From positions 159,936,921-160,000,920 of the forward strand of contig JAHLJT010000631.1 in the NCBI GenBank assembly GCA_031308135.1: DNA of 64,000 bases, in the 5' to 3' direction. The translations under genes and the position numbers were made by a program. Each line of letters begins with the position of its first letter. The first letter of the stretch is position 1. This document shows, piece after piece, positions 47,246 through 59,000 of the stretch. Below the pieces are notes generated by a model. That model had not been told where the DNA came from. It saw nothing but the letters and a program-made list of their open reading frames with translations, and did no database searches. The DNA comes from Acheta domesticus. Lineage: Eukaryota; Arthropoda; Insecta; Orthoptera; Gryllidae.

Positions 47246-48480
47246 ATATATCAGGGTTTTAAATTTTAAAAATAAAATAATTTTGTTCATGAAAATGTAT
47301 CCAAACTACGCAAAATGCCGGGATGAAATCACCGTATTTCTGAAACCAAGTTCTTTGCTGTTTTTTATGAATTACATTACCGTCAATTCTCTCAATTAAT
47401 AGCTAATACGAAAATTCTAATGCCTATTGGAAAGCAAACTAGAACCACTGGTGTATAAACCAGTACCACAACTTGAATGTAAATGATATGGACACTACGC
47501 ATAAAATTATCAAAGTAACGTTTCAATATAGTCTTTTATTTAATGCAGTTTTAATTAATTTACATGAATTGCTTACATTTATTATAGTGTTCTGAATTTT
47601 GGAAATTACATTTCCGTCATTCGATGGAGCTAGAACCTCCAGTTTGTTGAAGCACCAGCCGCCACTGGTTCACGGAAGCCACTGTTTCTTGGTCGTAATA
47701 TACACCCATCTCCTGAGTGTTTCTCTTCTTACTGTTGGCCCCTTTGTGCCAAAAGATTAAAATATCCACACAAGTAAACATAATTTGCTTGAATTTAAGA
47801 AAGATTTGGTCATGTTAAGCAAATTCTGGGTTAGTCATGAGCTCTTCAAAAAAAATGTTTACGTGAATAAGCTGATAACTATACTAATATATTTATCTCC
47901 TGTGATTATTTCAAGTAATCCTCTAGCGTGAAAAAGGAGAAAAATCGATTTATTTGATTTTGACCATGATCTCCAGTAATTGATACAGCGTGAATAACTA
48001 GACAACTCGACTTACGTTGTTAGGGTTTCTAATTTTAAGAAATTTACGTGATGTTCGTTAATACACAAGTCTATTACTCATTAATCAGAGGGAATTAAAA
48101 GTCTTTGGTTTTTTTCACAAATGTAGAGAATCTTTCAGGGTATCCAGGAGTATACTTATTTCATTTTCAGCAAAATGTCGACTCATCAGCTTATTCACTG
48201 TGGTCAAAGAAATATTGAGCTAGTTTAATTTTTGTGGAACTCTCCGTATTTTCGAAAATTGCAAAAAAATAAAAAAGTCATATTTCAAAACTACAAGCCC
48301 AATCCCAAGTTCGAAACTCACTGCTATTCGAAAGCTTGCAGGTAAGGCTCACGGTGAGCAAACATCGAGGATCTGATTTCCAGTCTGGGTACGGAAAAAA
48401 GTTTTCGTTGGTTGAAAAAAATATGCAGATTCATGTGGTAGTAAGGGAGTAGTTAGAAATACTGCGAAAAAATGTTTGCT
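47246..48480. other. AT-rich DNA, no supported gene
   Basis: Contains a lone hAT-like terminus near 47650-47667 and a diverged reversed PIR-type end at about 48485-48500 (gtagcaccactgg). No coding content. Confidence 0.45.
47646..47667. repeat. lone hAT-like terminus
   Basis: Minus strand CAGTGGCGGCTGGTGCTTCA is nearly the same as the right end of the hAT element at 45758-47237. No matching second end was found, so this may be a truncated sibling. Confidence 0.45.
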
Positions 48481-48500
48481 TTTGTAGCACCACTGGTTGA

Positions 48501-48839
48501 TGTATTCTTTTGATTTTTCAAAAATTCCATTAATCCAATACTGCCCATGATTTTGTTCGCATAGCGCTTGCCCATTATCGCGCGCACAGAAGCCGTTGGA
48601 GACCTCTGGTAGCATATTTTTGCAACTTATCGTGCTAACTAATTGTTGTGTTGCTAAATATTTACTATTAGAGCGCTCAAAAGCGCAAACCGTTAGTTAA
48701 ATGAGCATTTCTTTCTCTAAGAGAAACAAAACCGTTCCTGAAAAACATCGCACATTGACAACGCTCAAAAACCCGGTACATTTTCTCAATGTCTACAACT
48801 TTCTTCGTTCGAAGAGCCGTGTCCGAACAACAAACAGCA
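48501..48839. other. intergenic, no supported feature
   Basis: Nothing recognised. Confidence 0.45.
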
Positions 48840-49080
48840 GAGTAGTGCCGCGGGAACGTCGGGGTGCAAGAAAGCTCTCCCGCCGTAAGCTCCAGGCTGC
48901 GCGGCGCCTTCGGCCGCGGCCCGGCCGCGGACGTGCGAATCTTGGCGCGTTGCGGCTCGCGGCGCAATCGGCAGGGAATAGGGTGTCCGCACGTCCCCCG
49001 GCTTATCAGCGGAGGGCAGCCGCCTCACGCCCCTCGCGGACGCACCTTGCCCCTCGCGCCAGGAAATCCATTCAAACAAG
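48840..49080. other. CpG island
   Basis: About 240 bp of CpG-dense sequence (ggccgcggcccggccgcgg near 48912). Frames on both strands are compositional. Confidence 0.55.
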
Positions 49081-49189
49081 CGGGAGCAAACAGCATGAGC
49101 ATTCTCTAGGAAATGTAGATATTTTTTTAAAATAAAATTTCACATACATTCAACTTAACCTAATTATCATAAATGTTATTTTAAAAAGT

Positions 49190-49608
49190 GTTCTCCACGT
49201 GACGCATTTAAGCGCCACTAAAAGTGTGAAATATGAAGCACTTTCTCACAGAAAATTTTTGAGTTTTTGAAAATCTTCATTAATAGTCATTTGAAGCCCA
49301 ATAACTAACAAACATAATAGTGCTTAGAAATTGTTGGTAATGTGCATATTAAAGGTGTGAGAGATCTATCAACAAATTTTGTAATTTTTGAAAAAAAACT
49401 ACAAAAAATAACCCAAACTGAACTTAACTTCATTTAAAGAGTGTAATTAACACTATCCATTCGAAAAATTTAAAGAAAGAATTTGGAGCCATTTATAAAT
49501 AAATAGCGTTTGAACGTTTCTGAAAATGCGGAATTTTGAGCTAATTTTCACAGAAAACGGTTGACTTTTCGAGAAACTTTAAAGGATATTAATTAAAGCA
49601 CATATACT
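49190..49608 (+). repeat. PIR copy, forward, truncated by microsatellite
   Basis: Matches the monomer region starting near 5290: taagcgccactaaaagtg, ctcacagaaaatttttgag, tgtgcatattaaaggtgtga, then gagccatttataaa. The copy ends at the TC/TA/CA tract. Confidence 0.75.
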
Positions 49609-49610
49609 AA

Positions 49611-49698
<88 letters not shown>
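49611..49698. repeat. compound microsatellite (TC)n(TA)n(CA)n
   Basis: Three adjacent dinucleotide runs: TC to about 49637, TA to about 49688, CA to about 49698. Confidence 0.95.
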
Positions 49699-50813
49699 TT
49701 GAAACGAGTCGTTAATTCGACCCTTCACAACGATCATTTGTTAATGGGAACAGGGATTCTTTTCCGGGAATGGGCTCTGGATTTCATTTTCCTCACCAAT
49801 GGAAACACGTAGGTAATCTGACTGAACATGAATCTTTATTTAACGGTAGATTACAAAAATTAGTTTTTCTTTCTTACAATACATCTGTTCTATCGTCATC
49901 CTATCCTAAACAACCTCTTATTGATTGACTTCGTATTGTCATAGAATTCCACTCATTGCTCACAATTTTAATGACTATGGGGCCTCCACTACTGATCACT
50001 GCTTCCTATTCCTTCCCCACCCCCCTTCTCAATATTCTTACGTCCGTTCTTACCCACACCGTCTCTCCTGGCGAGGGCCTCGTCGCCGTGTCTGCAGTCA
50101 GCCGAGTTACATTTTTTGTTCCAGATATTACAAGATGTTCTCCATTTGTTATTGTTATTTGTTCGCATGTTTGTTAAAATTGAATTGTCTTTTACAAGAT
50201 TTCATTTTTAAAAAATTAAAATAAATCTATAATAATTCCAACGAATACGTGAGTTATACATTTTTCCATTTATATTCTGTGGCTTATAGAGCATTTAAAA
50301 ATGTAATAAGTAGTATTTGGGGGGTCTTTTAAATAACAAAAATGTGTGTTTTAAGTAGTAAAGAATGTTTAAATATGCGCTTGTGAAATAGAATGTATTT
50401 TAAATACCTTTATTACGTTACCATGTTGAACGCTACTACACGCAAATAGTAAACAAGGATTCGGTTCATTGAGTCGATTCCTCTCTAGTGAACCGGATCA
50501 GTGAACCAAAGGAACCGTGCCACCCTAAACCCTGGTTCAACCGTCTTCTCTAAAAGTTATTGGGATTTATTTGTCACAAAGTTTACACAGGAACATCTTA
50601 ACATTTGTCATTATTTTCCTTTATTTAGTTCTTCGTTTTGTGTTGATAGTTTTTCAGCTGTTTGTATACAAACTTCACATTTTGCAGTTTACGGCAGATT
50701 AGACGTGTTCCTTGCAGCTTCTTGCGATTTCGAGAAAAGTGTGTCAGTATGAGCAAAACGGCAATTAGTGAGATTTTTTATGTGATATTTGGTGCCTTTA
50801 ATTAAATATTATA
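49699..50813. other. intergenic, possible repeat B and hAT-end traces
   Basis: A C-rich stretch at 49985-50080 weakly resembles repeat B in reverse. At 50480-50527 the minus strand reads TAGGGTGGCACGGTTCC, a hAT-like terminus without a partner. No gene supported. Confidence 0.4.
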
Positions 50814-51131
50814 ATGGGAAGACAGAAATCTCCGAGATTTATTTACAAAATTTCCAAGAAGAGACCCTCAAATAGGAGCAGAACTGGTAAATTAAATATT
50901 GCTAAAAGGCATGTGTCAAAACAATCATACCTAGAAGACACTACAAATAAGACATTGATTATTTCTTAAGTGAAGAGTGTGTCTGGTGAGAATTATGGCA
51001 ATGCAGAAAGAGAAGCTGAGCCAACAGCTTCTGAAAGAAAGCTTAATTTATTTTCATCTGTGTTGAAAGGTGTTCATGACAACAGTCCTACTGAAAATTA
51101 TACGAATAGTTTAGTACAAAGGAATGTTTGA
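50814..51131 (+). pseudogene. unidentified coding relic, one in-frame stop
   Basis: An ATG opens a 51-codon frame (MGRQKSPRF..., very basic, many Lys/Arg/Ser) ending at TAA (50967-50969). The same frame then stays open for another 53 codons (VKSVSGENYG..., with TASERKLNLFSSVLKG) to TGA at 51131. The basic N-terminus followed by an acidic, polar segment is the kind of composition found at the N-terminus of several DNA transposases and chromatin proteins, but I cannot name a family. It could also be chance. Confidence 0.3.
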
Positions 51132-52296
51132 AATTAACTTTTTAGAAACCTTTTGTGTGGTAATTGTCACTGTAAAACTATGACAGTTTAATTTAGAGAA
51201 AGTCGTGGACATTGATATAAAATACTATAATATATAATCATGTTTTAACAAAAAAGTTTTTTTCATTGAAAGTAATGTTTTTTCTCATGTTGGTATCAAT
51301 TACTTTGTTTTTGACTTTACCCTGGTTGTGATCCTGGAATCTCATTTAAATTACTTTTGGTCGCGAGTTGGTCATTTACGGGCCACGCGAACGTGCAGTT
51401 GTACCCACCGAGGCCTAGATAATATTTTCCTGAGGGCATGCATGTGACTTTATTGGGGGGATCATCTGAGTCCATTTTATACCCCAGGGTTGTTAGCCTT
51501 GTACGATGAGTTAAGGTTACTATACTGAAGATCAACCTCAAATCAGACACCCTTAACCGTGGTCAACCATTTAATGATCGATAAGAATTAAGTGAGACTG
51601 AGACGACAATTTCTCATATTTTTGACCTGTACACAAATAATGTCTTTGAGAAGGATAGAACACACAGAATTCCCTAAATCTGAACCATATTCATACTCGA
51701 AAATACCATTAGCGCAAGCCAAAGTAATGGCACGAATTAGTTTTGCCGTTTTAAACAAAGTGATACTCAAATTCAAAAAACATATCTTAAAAACTATCGA
51801 AACTATAGAGATGTATGTCATGCATCCTCAATCATTAGGATATCATGCAACATCAAAGCAGTATAGTTATTATTTGTGGAGTTAAACTCAATAATATAAC
51901 ACAAAGATGTTGAAGAACTTGAGCAGGGCATTTTACAGAGAGTTGAAAATCATAATTAACATTTAACATAAACCTGTAAAAACTATTTTCATTGAGATTG
52001 AAAGAAGACTACGGCGTTCCCATGAAAATTGATGATAGTGTCTGCAGTGTCACCATTATCTTTAATATTAACAGTAACAGTAATCTAAATGTGTGTTTTT
52101 AGTTAGCTAACCGGTAAAAAGTTTTCGCAGATCTCCGAACTTTGGCGGAAGCAGAGTTATGAAATGTGACAGATGGAGCTAATGTATATGCTGTTTAATG
52201 TTTTTCTAATATCAGTGTGTTCCTCGTCAAAAAGTAAAAGCGATTAATTATTGGTTTAATATGTATCATAGTACTAAATACTGAAGCCAATGTGTA
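51132..52296. other. intergenic, no supported gene
   Basis: Minus-strand sequence at 51317-51550 has SINE-like words (gcctcggtggg; gattccaggatcacaacc) but no clear A and B boxes. Nothing else recognised. Confidence 0.4.
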
Positions 52297-52558
52297 GTGA
52301 CGCCGCGGCGAAGGCTTTGATGCTGACATTTCGACCGTCTATTGGGGTATACTTCTGGCCTGGAGTGCGCCAGGATAGCGGTTCGTGCAACGAGAATCTG
52401 CGATGAGAGCAGCCTCCCCGTCGAACGGAAAATATTCAAGCAAACCTTTGCTATAGATATCTACAAAAGGACCATTATAATAGGACCCTAAAACTCACAT
52501 TCGACTAACGAGCTTCAAGAAAACCGCTCAACATAGATACTGAGTTCAAGACGACAGC

Positions 52559-52604
52559 ATCCTAACAGTTACGCCTCTGATGTCAAAGGCGTAACTGTTA
52601 GGAT
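52559..52604. repeat. perfect 18-bp-arm hairpin
   Basis: atcctaacagttacgcct (52559-52576) and its exact reverse complement (52587-52604) flank a 10-nt loop. Lies inside the Penelope-like remnant, upstream of its coding relic. Confidence 0.9.
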
Positions 52605-52758
52605 TGCAAACTTCTAAGACGTTTCTGGATAAGAACGGTCTTTACGGCGCAGCATAAGCTAGCACAAACTTTCGTTAGGGTCACTTCCACCTCTCCAAAG
52701 AGAGGGAGTCTATTCAATCCTTTGCAGCTGCGAGACCGGCAGAACAGTAGAAGAAAGA

Positions 52759-53085
52759 GTGCGTAATACAACAATACACAACTCTTCGTCAGGTCTACAT
52801 AGATGGGAAACAGGCCACGACTTCTGCTTTGAAGAAACCAAGGTACTCGTCAGAGAGAACCGGTGGTGGGTGAGACGGATCAAAGAAGCTTTGAAGATTA
52901 CCAAACATTCCCACATCAACGGTGACGCGAGGTTAAGACTCCATGATGCTTGGAAATCAGTGCTGCAGAAAATGGCGACTCGTGAGACCACCAATCAGGA
53001 CTGTTCTTTTCCGTCCGATTCTGGACCACCCTATCCGTCCGATTTCTTTCTCTCCCGACGTCACTGCCCGGTCCGGTCTGATTGA
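52759..53085 (+). pseudogene. Penelope-like protein C-terminal end
   Basis: The frame contains WETGHDFCFEETKVL, then WWVRRIKEALKI, HINGDARLRL and AWKSVL. This is the His...Asp...Trp/Arg-Glu-Ala...Asn-x-Asp-x-Gly-like succession found at the end of Penelope GIY-YIG endonuclease domains. The GIY and YIG motifs themselves lie upstream and are not recovered. The frame beyond about codon 75 runs into the 3' UTR. Sense strand is plus, opposite to the RT fragment at 32.8-33.4 kb. Confidence 0.7.
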
Positions 53086-53240
53086 CTGGCTAAGCAGCCA
53101 ACCAAATCCTAAGCCCGACATAGCCACAGTGAAGAAAAAACCAATTGCCCACAATCCTGGCGCACTCCAGTCGTCAAGAAAACCATGATAGGATGATCGA
53201 AACGTCGGCATCAATACCCTCGATGCACGCGACGTCACTC

Positions 53241-53829
53241 GGAAAGCCGAGAGCCTTTACATGCGGCCATGTCTCTACATTGAGGGCTGTGGAATGTAGA
53301 CGATCTTGTTTGTACTCAGCGCTGCCATCGGAGCCAATGGCTGTGTTAGCCGTGCCGATGGCTGTGTGCTTCGACCAACCTGGTTAAAAGATGCACTTGC
53401 TAGATTCACATGTGTCCACCACAAGGATTTCAGTGATTCGATCGAAAGTCAGAAGGAGGGCTATTTCCTTTTGCGTTACAGCCCTATGTATGCTTTTCTC
53501 ATCATGTTTAAGTCAAAGCACTGGCGTTGAAACTAGTTAACGGACTGATTTAGGCTTTGAAACTTGATGGTCGTTCAACTAGAAGTTTGGACGATTCTGT
53601 TTTATCATAAATATTAGACGGTGCTGCTTATTATTTTAATACAAACCGAATGGAACCCACATTTACTATTTGCCTTGATTGTTAAATGGTTGCGTTTTAA
53701 ATTACTCTCCACCGAATAGCTGTTGCGCTGAGGGGGGTATTATCTAATTTCAAGAGGCATCTACTCCAAACTAGTGTCCATATGCAATCCAGAGGCTTGC
53801 GTCCTCTTGCTTCTCCGTTTACATCCCCT
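53241..53829. other. intergenic, no supported feature
   Basis: Nothing recognised beyond short frames. Confidence 0.45.
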
Positions 53830-54750
53830 TACTTTCATCCTCTGCCCCCTTCCGGCGCCGGCGCCGCGCTGCCCCGCCCCAATTCCTTCGCGGAAACGTA
53901 ATTTGCAGAGTCCGGAGTGCGCCGGCTTCTTCGCCGGCCAGCCGAACGGAGAAGCCCCACGACTTAAGTCCCACGCCACCGCGCGCCCCGCCTCTTCACC
54001 CCTCCCCGCCGCACCTCCCAAGTCCCACCCGCTTCACGCCCCTCCCCCTCCTCTGCACAGTCCATCCCAGCAACCCCCGCACACCCGCGCCTGGTTTAGA
54101 TGCGTCCCCGATCCCCGCGCAATTAGTTTAACCCCGGACACGTCTGGGGCTCGTTCCCCCCTCATCAGAGCCCGCTAAATGGAAGAAATTGAAGGCGGTA
54201 ACTTGGGCCCCCAAGGTAGATGCGGCCCGCTCCCAATACTAATTTGTTTTCGTTTTCGTCCGTTAACTCGCACCGGCTGACCGGAGCGCCGCGCCCGGCG
54301 CCGCCTCGCCCCGGCTCGAGGCCGCCGAGGCCCGAAGGGGCCCTCCCAGAAGATTCCCTCTGATTCCTCTCGAGCCGGCAACGCACCGGCGCGGCGCGGG
54401 GGCGCGGGGCGGGCGGGGCGGGCGGGGCAGCCCGGAGGCGGCGCGGCGCGCTCCGAAGAAGAAAAAGAAGTCCGCGGCCAAATGGGAGCTTGTCCAGCGA
54501 AATTTCCTCTCGGCCAGAAGTCAATACAAGAGAAAACAAACAAGGAGAGCGAGTGGCTGAGGGGCGGCGGCGGCGGCGAAGTCTGGCGCGAGCGGGCGGA
54601 GCTTCTAAGTACGAAAAAGCGCCAGCTGACAAATTGCGTCGGATGAGTCTGCGAACGAGAGGCGAATGCAGATGGAGGGGCGCGAGGCCGCTCGCCGTGA
54701 GCTCCAATGGCGATCCATGCTGTCAAGTGCGGTTTTGTGAAGGGTGGCGT
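53830..54750. other. largest CpG island in the window
   Basis: About 900 bp of GC-rich, CpG-dense DNA, C-rich on plus at 53985-54075 and G-rich at 54390-54450 and 54550-54600. Long frames exist on both strands (up to 183 codons), overlapping in several frames, which points to composition. It may mark a promoter or a GC-rich first exon. Confidence 0.6.
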
Positions 54751-55494
54751 TTGATCTGATAAAACGTTATAAAAAGAAACGATCTAAAGAGAACATATTT
54801 GTAAATGAAATAACGTCCCTAGTAAGAGAACACACTGAATAAAATGATTCTGTGTGAAGTCAAAATTCAGCTAACCGACGTATCTGTCGCACTATATTAT
54901 TAGTACATTAAAAATAAATATTAGAGCATTATACAACAAAACCAAATGCAGTTACATTTCTTTAATATTGACGAAAATAGCTATCATTACATTCTTTCTT
55001 AGACAAAGAAAATTTGAAGTATATTTGTTTTAAATTTCAAAGGTTTCTCTAAAAATACGCAAAGCCTGCTTCTAGTATTATTAATATTTACAGATCTAAT
55101 TTCATTTTCATGTTTTATTGTGCTAATGTCTTTTCCTTTTTGTTGGAGCAGAAAAGGAATATTTAGGAAGAGTAGAATGCAAAATTAAAGATGCCGCGAA
55201 ATTGAAACGTCTAAACAAGAAGTAAGGTTTTGTGAAGAAGGAAAATTAAAAGTAGAGTGTACTTGAGGTTGACGTAAATAGCGACAATATTTTTTATTCT
55301 TGCTGCAAATTCAACATGTTAATGAAACTTAAATGTATCTGTTAAATCTATTTTAGAGAGCAATATTGATTCGGAAAGAACCAATGCCATGCTTCTGATC
55401 CACAAAGTCGAAAATAAATGTGTAGAACACTTGTCTATTAATTTCTTTTCCAAGTACATACATTCCCTAACATATAATAAATGTATCTATAATA
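54751..55494. other. AT-rich DNA, no supported feature
   Basis: Nothing recognised. Confidence 0.5.
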
Positions 55495-55528
55495 AATATA
55501 ATATTGTTTGTTTGTTTGTTTGTTTAAA

Positions 55529-55557
55529 GTCGCATCGAGAGCTGGGTCATTAGCGAC
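55529..55557 (-). promoter_or_regulatory. 3'-UTR terminal stem-loop of LINE copy 2
   Basis: GTCGC ... GCGAC stem with the same flanking words (TAATGACC, TCGATGCGACTTTAA) as copy 1 at 8792-8821, directly before the tail. Confidence 0.6.
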
Positions 55558-56039
55558 TCAGAAAAATACATTATAACAGTAATTCATACATGATTAATTG
55601 AGGTTTACAGATTCAGTACAATGTACAGTAATTTACAATAATTGTTTACAGGATTGTAAAAAAACCGAAAGAGTAGTAACAATAATACTTAATGAGATAT
55701 GCAAACAGAAAAAAACATGAGCAAAACAAAGTTAAAACACTTGATAAACAATTAGTTACATATGCGACATTAATTACATACATTCGTATATCAACAAGCA
55801 CTAAGAGGAAGGCAGTATGCCAAAGATATCCTACTACTGAGAAAGTGATATAGTGTGAGATAAACCACATTTCTTTGAAGTTTTGTTCAGACGAGGAACC
55901 ATTTTGTGTTTTACAGATACATTATAAAATTTCGGTTGAACAGATTGTATACAAGATGATAACATGCACCTGGAAAGAGAACAAGTGAGTACATCGTACA
56001 ACAAGTGTCGAACATCTTTAAGAGTTGTCAGGTGACGAA

Positions 56040-59000
56040 CTATTTTTTGGGTCCAATATTGTGTACGAAATTACCCACACAATTCAGATTTGGCTGAACA
56101 CTCTCCTTATAGAATTGTATAATTCTTCCTTTATACTTCTCAGATACAAGTATATATTCCAAACTTGTGTCGTGGAGATACCTCTGCCTGTTGTGTTGGA
56201 AAATTGGGCAATGATTGACTATGTGGGACAGGGTCCAAGCTGTATTGCACTGGTCACATGATGGAGGATTGGATCCGTCAATCAAATATAGATGGCTTAG
56301 CTTACAGTGACCTGTTCCTGTTCTCGTGATGGCCACTGGTTCCTTTCTGTTAAGCATTTTATTATGCTTAAGACTTTGAAAATTGGTTACTTTCTTATGA
56401 AGGTCGCTTCTTTTAAGCGTAGTCCATATGGAGAACCATTTTTCTTCTGATATTTTTCCAATATATTTCACTAGATCTTGGAGTGTATTCGAAATTGCCA
56501 GTACAATGTTTGGGATATCAGATTTACTTCCACTAACAACTCTGGCAGTTTCCCTCTGCATTTCTGTATCTTGATTCATATCCCATACCAATATTAATTC
56601 TTCACCTGACGTGGTAATGTCATGATACAGTTCTTGGATTGTAATAATCATTTCACTGAAAGTTTCGTTATTGTTGATGATTTTTATTGCAGTGCGGGAA
56701 TTTGAGTATAAAATGAACTTTGAGTGGTTAATATTTTTAATAAGTTTCGTGGTGGTCAAGATGGCGCATAATTCGGCAGTAAGATGGGTGGCATAGTAGT
56801 TAAGTTGGTGTTTCACCGATACATCTTTCGTTACCACTGTTGCTTCTGTTGCTGTATTTTTAATTGCTTTGGCATAAACTGGATAAAACATGTCGTAATT
56901 GTTGGTCGGTCCAGAGTTTATCTCAGATGTTCCTTGATGAGCGCCTGATGATAAGTCTACTGAAATATTCGAGATTATCCAAGGAGGAATTTTATAATTT
57001 CTCTTCTTTTCTACTTTTCTGTGATCGAAATTAAGTTCTCTAAGTACTTTTCTAGTTTTTTCATACAAAGGTGTAAAACGCGAATGTTCTATGTACTCTT
57101 GTTGTTCAGGATATATGTCCTGTACTAAGATTGGATTGATGGACGTGGCTGCTTTTAAAGCATATTTGATTATTAGTTCCTCTCTGCGATGAGATAATGT
57201 GTGTTCATTTGCTTCAATTAGTATGCTTCCGATGGGACTGGTATAGAAACATCCGGTGCATATCCGGAGACTTTGATTGTGGACTGTATCCAGTTTTTTG
57301 AGGTCACTTTTACCAGCAGATCTGTATATTATTGATCCGTAGTCTATTTTGAATCTCACAAGTGCTTTGTATGTTAATAATAGCAATTGTCCATCTGCTC
57401 CCCAGTTGTTGTGTGGCAGGCATTTAAGTATGTTGATTCTCCTTTTACATTCATTAACAGTATTCAATATGTGCAACTTCCAGGTTAGTTTATTGTCGAA
57501 GTGCATTCCTAATATTTTGGTACTGGTGACAAAGTTTAGGATCCGATTACCAATTTTAAGCGTAGGTAAGTTGTTAATTTTCTTCTTTGAAAATATAATA
57601 CACTCCGTTTTCTGAGGTGCAAATTTAAACCCTGATTTGAGTGACCATTCATAAATACTATTTAATGCGATTTGCATAATTTCTTGGCTTGAGTTAATAT
57701 TTCTTCCTTTACAAAGCATAGTAATATCATCGGCATATTTCCTAACGATAGTGGGTGGTTTGATTTTTTTCGTCCGCGTCATTTATTGCTAGTAGGAAAA
57801 GTGGAACACTTAGGATGGATCCTTGACGTACACCGTTCTCTATTCTTTTCTTTTCAGATAATGTTCCATTTGCTCTCACTTGCATGATTCGATCTTCCGT
57901 AAAATGTTTGATAAAATGAAATATGTTGTCTCGAACCCCATTTTCGCTCAACTTCTGTAGGACTCGATGCATCCATACCATGTCGTATGCCTTTTAGATG
58001 TCCAAGTTGACAGCTAACACATGTTGTTTGTTGGCAAAAGCTTCTTGAATATACGTATCTATGCTTACCAGGTGAGAGAGTCGTTGAGTATCCTGGTCGA
58101 AATCCAAACTGATTGCTGGGTATTATATTCTTGTTATCTTGGATATTATATTCTTGTAAGATACCATCTGAGCCGACGATTAACCAATTAACCAAGATCT
58201 CCAAAATCTTGCACATATTGCAAGTCAATGATAAGGGCCTGTAATTATCACTTAGTGTTGGGTCTTTTCCGGGCTTAGGAATGGGGATCACAATAGCTGC
58301 TTTCCACACTTTTGGGAATGTCTTTTCTATCCACATATAGTTGTATATTTTTGGTAGTATATCTTTCCCTTCCTATGGTAGATTTTTAAGTAAGATATTT
58401 GGAATATTGTCCGGTCTGGGAGAAGAATTTTTGGAGGTGTCTAGTGTTGTGACAAGTCCTTTCATTGCAATAGGTAAGTTAAGGTGCTCTTGAATGTGAC
58501 ACGCTTTTGTGTTCACCATCTGCTGTTCTCTTTCTTGTTCATTTTGTAAGTTTGGAAGGCTTGAGGGTAATTTTGAGAGCTAGAGTTGCTGGCAAATTTG
58601 TTGGCGAGCTCATTTGCGATATCAGCGGTTTCATTAATAACTTGGGCATTTTCGGATAGCAGTAAATGTATTTGATTATATCTTTTGTTACCTTGTATGG
58701 AACTAATTTTTTTCCAAGAATCTTCAAGAATACATAACTTATCCAGGAGTTGGCTTTGCTATCTTTAATTATTCTTCTTGTAAGAACTCTTAGTTTTTTA
58801 TATTCGATTTTATTTTCATTTGATGGGTGTTTCTTGTACCGGTTGAACGCATGTTTGGACTGTTTAAGAGCATTTTTACATTTGTCGTTCCACCATGGTA
58901 CCACGTTTCTTCTTTTCGTGGGTTTGATAATTTCTGGAGAGTCATTAGCTGCTGTTTTTATGACATCAGTAAACAATTTGATTATTATGTCAATGTCGTG

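Larger units (their letters stand above)
52297..53240 (+). mobile_element. Penelope-like element 3' region with inverted repeats
   Basis: The coding relic at 52759-53000 is followed by a 3' UTR. The UTR block at 53154-53240 (cctggcgcactccag ... gatcgaaacgtcggcatc) reappears inverted at 52297-52375 (gatgctgacatttcgacc ... ctggagtgcgccagg). Inverted or partial-LTR arrangements of the same end sequence are typical of Penelope-like elements. The RT portion is missing between the inverted blocks. Confidence 0.7.

Noticed and set aside
48336..48410. tRNA-like words near a reversed PIR terminus
   Set aside because: ctgatttccagtctgggt is only a loose B box and no A box is at the right distance.
51317..51550. 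Minus-strand SINE-like sequence
   Set aside because: Some SINE-style words but no convincing A/B pair.
53761..54759. Long overlapping frames on both strands (up to 183 codons) in the GC-rich block
   Set aside because: Several frames are open at once, peptides are Pro/Arg/Ala-rich and unlike known domains; this is what high GC content produces.
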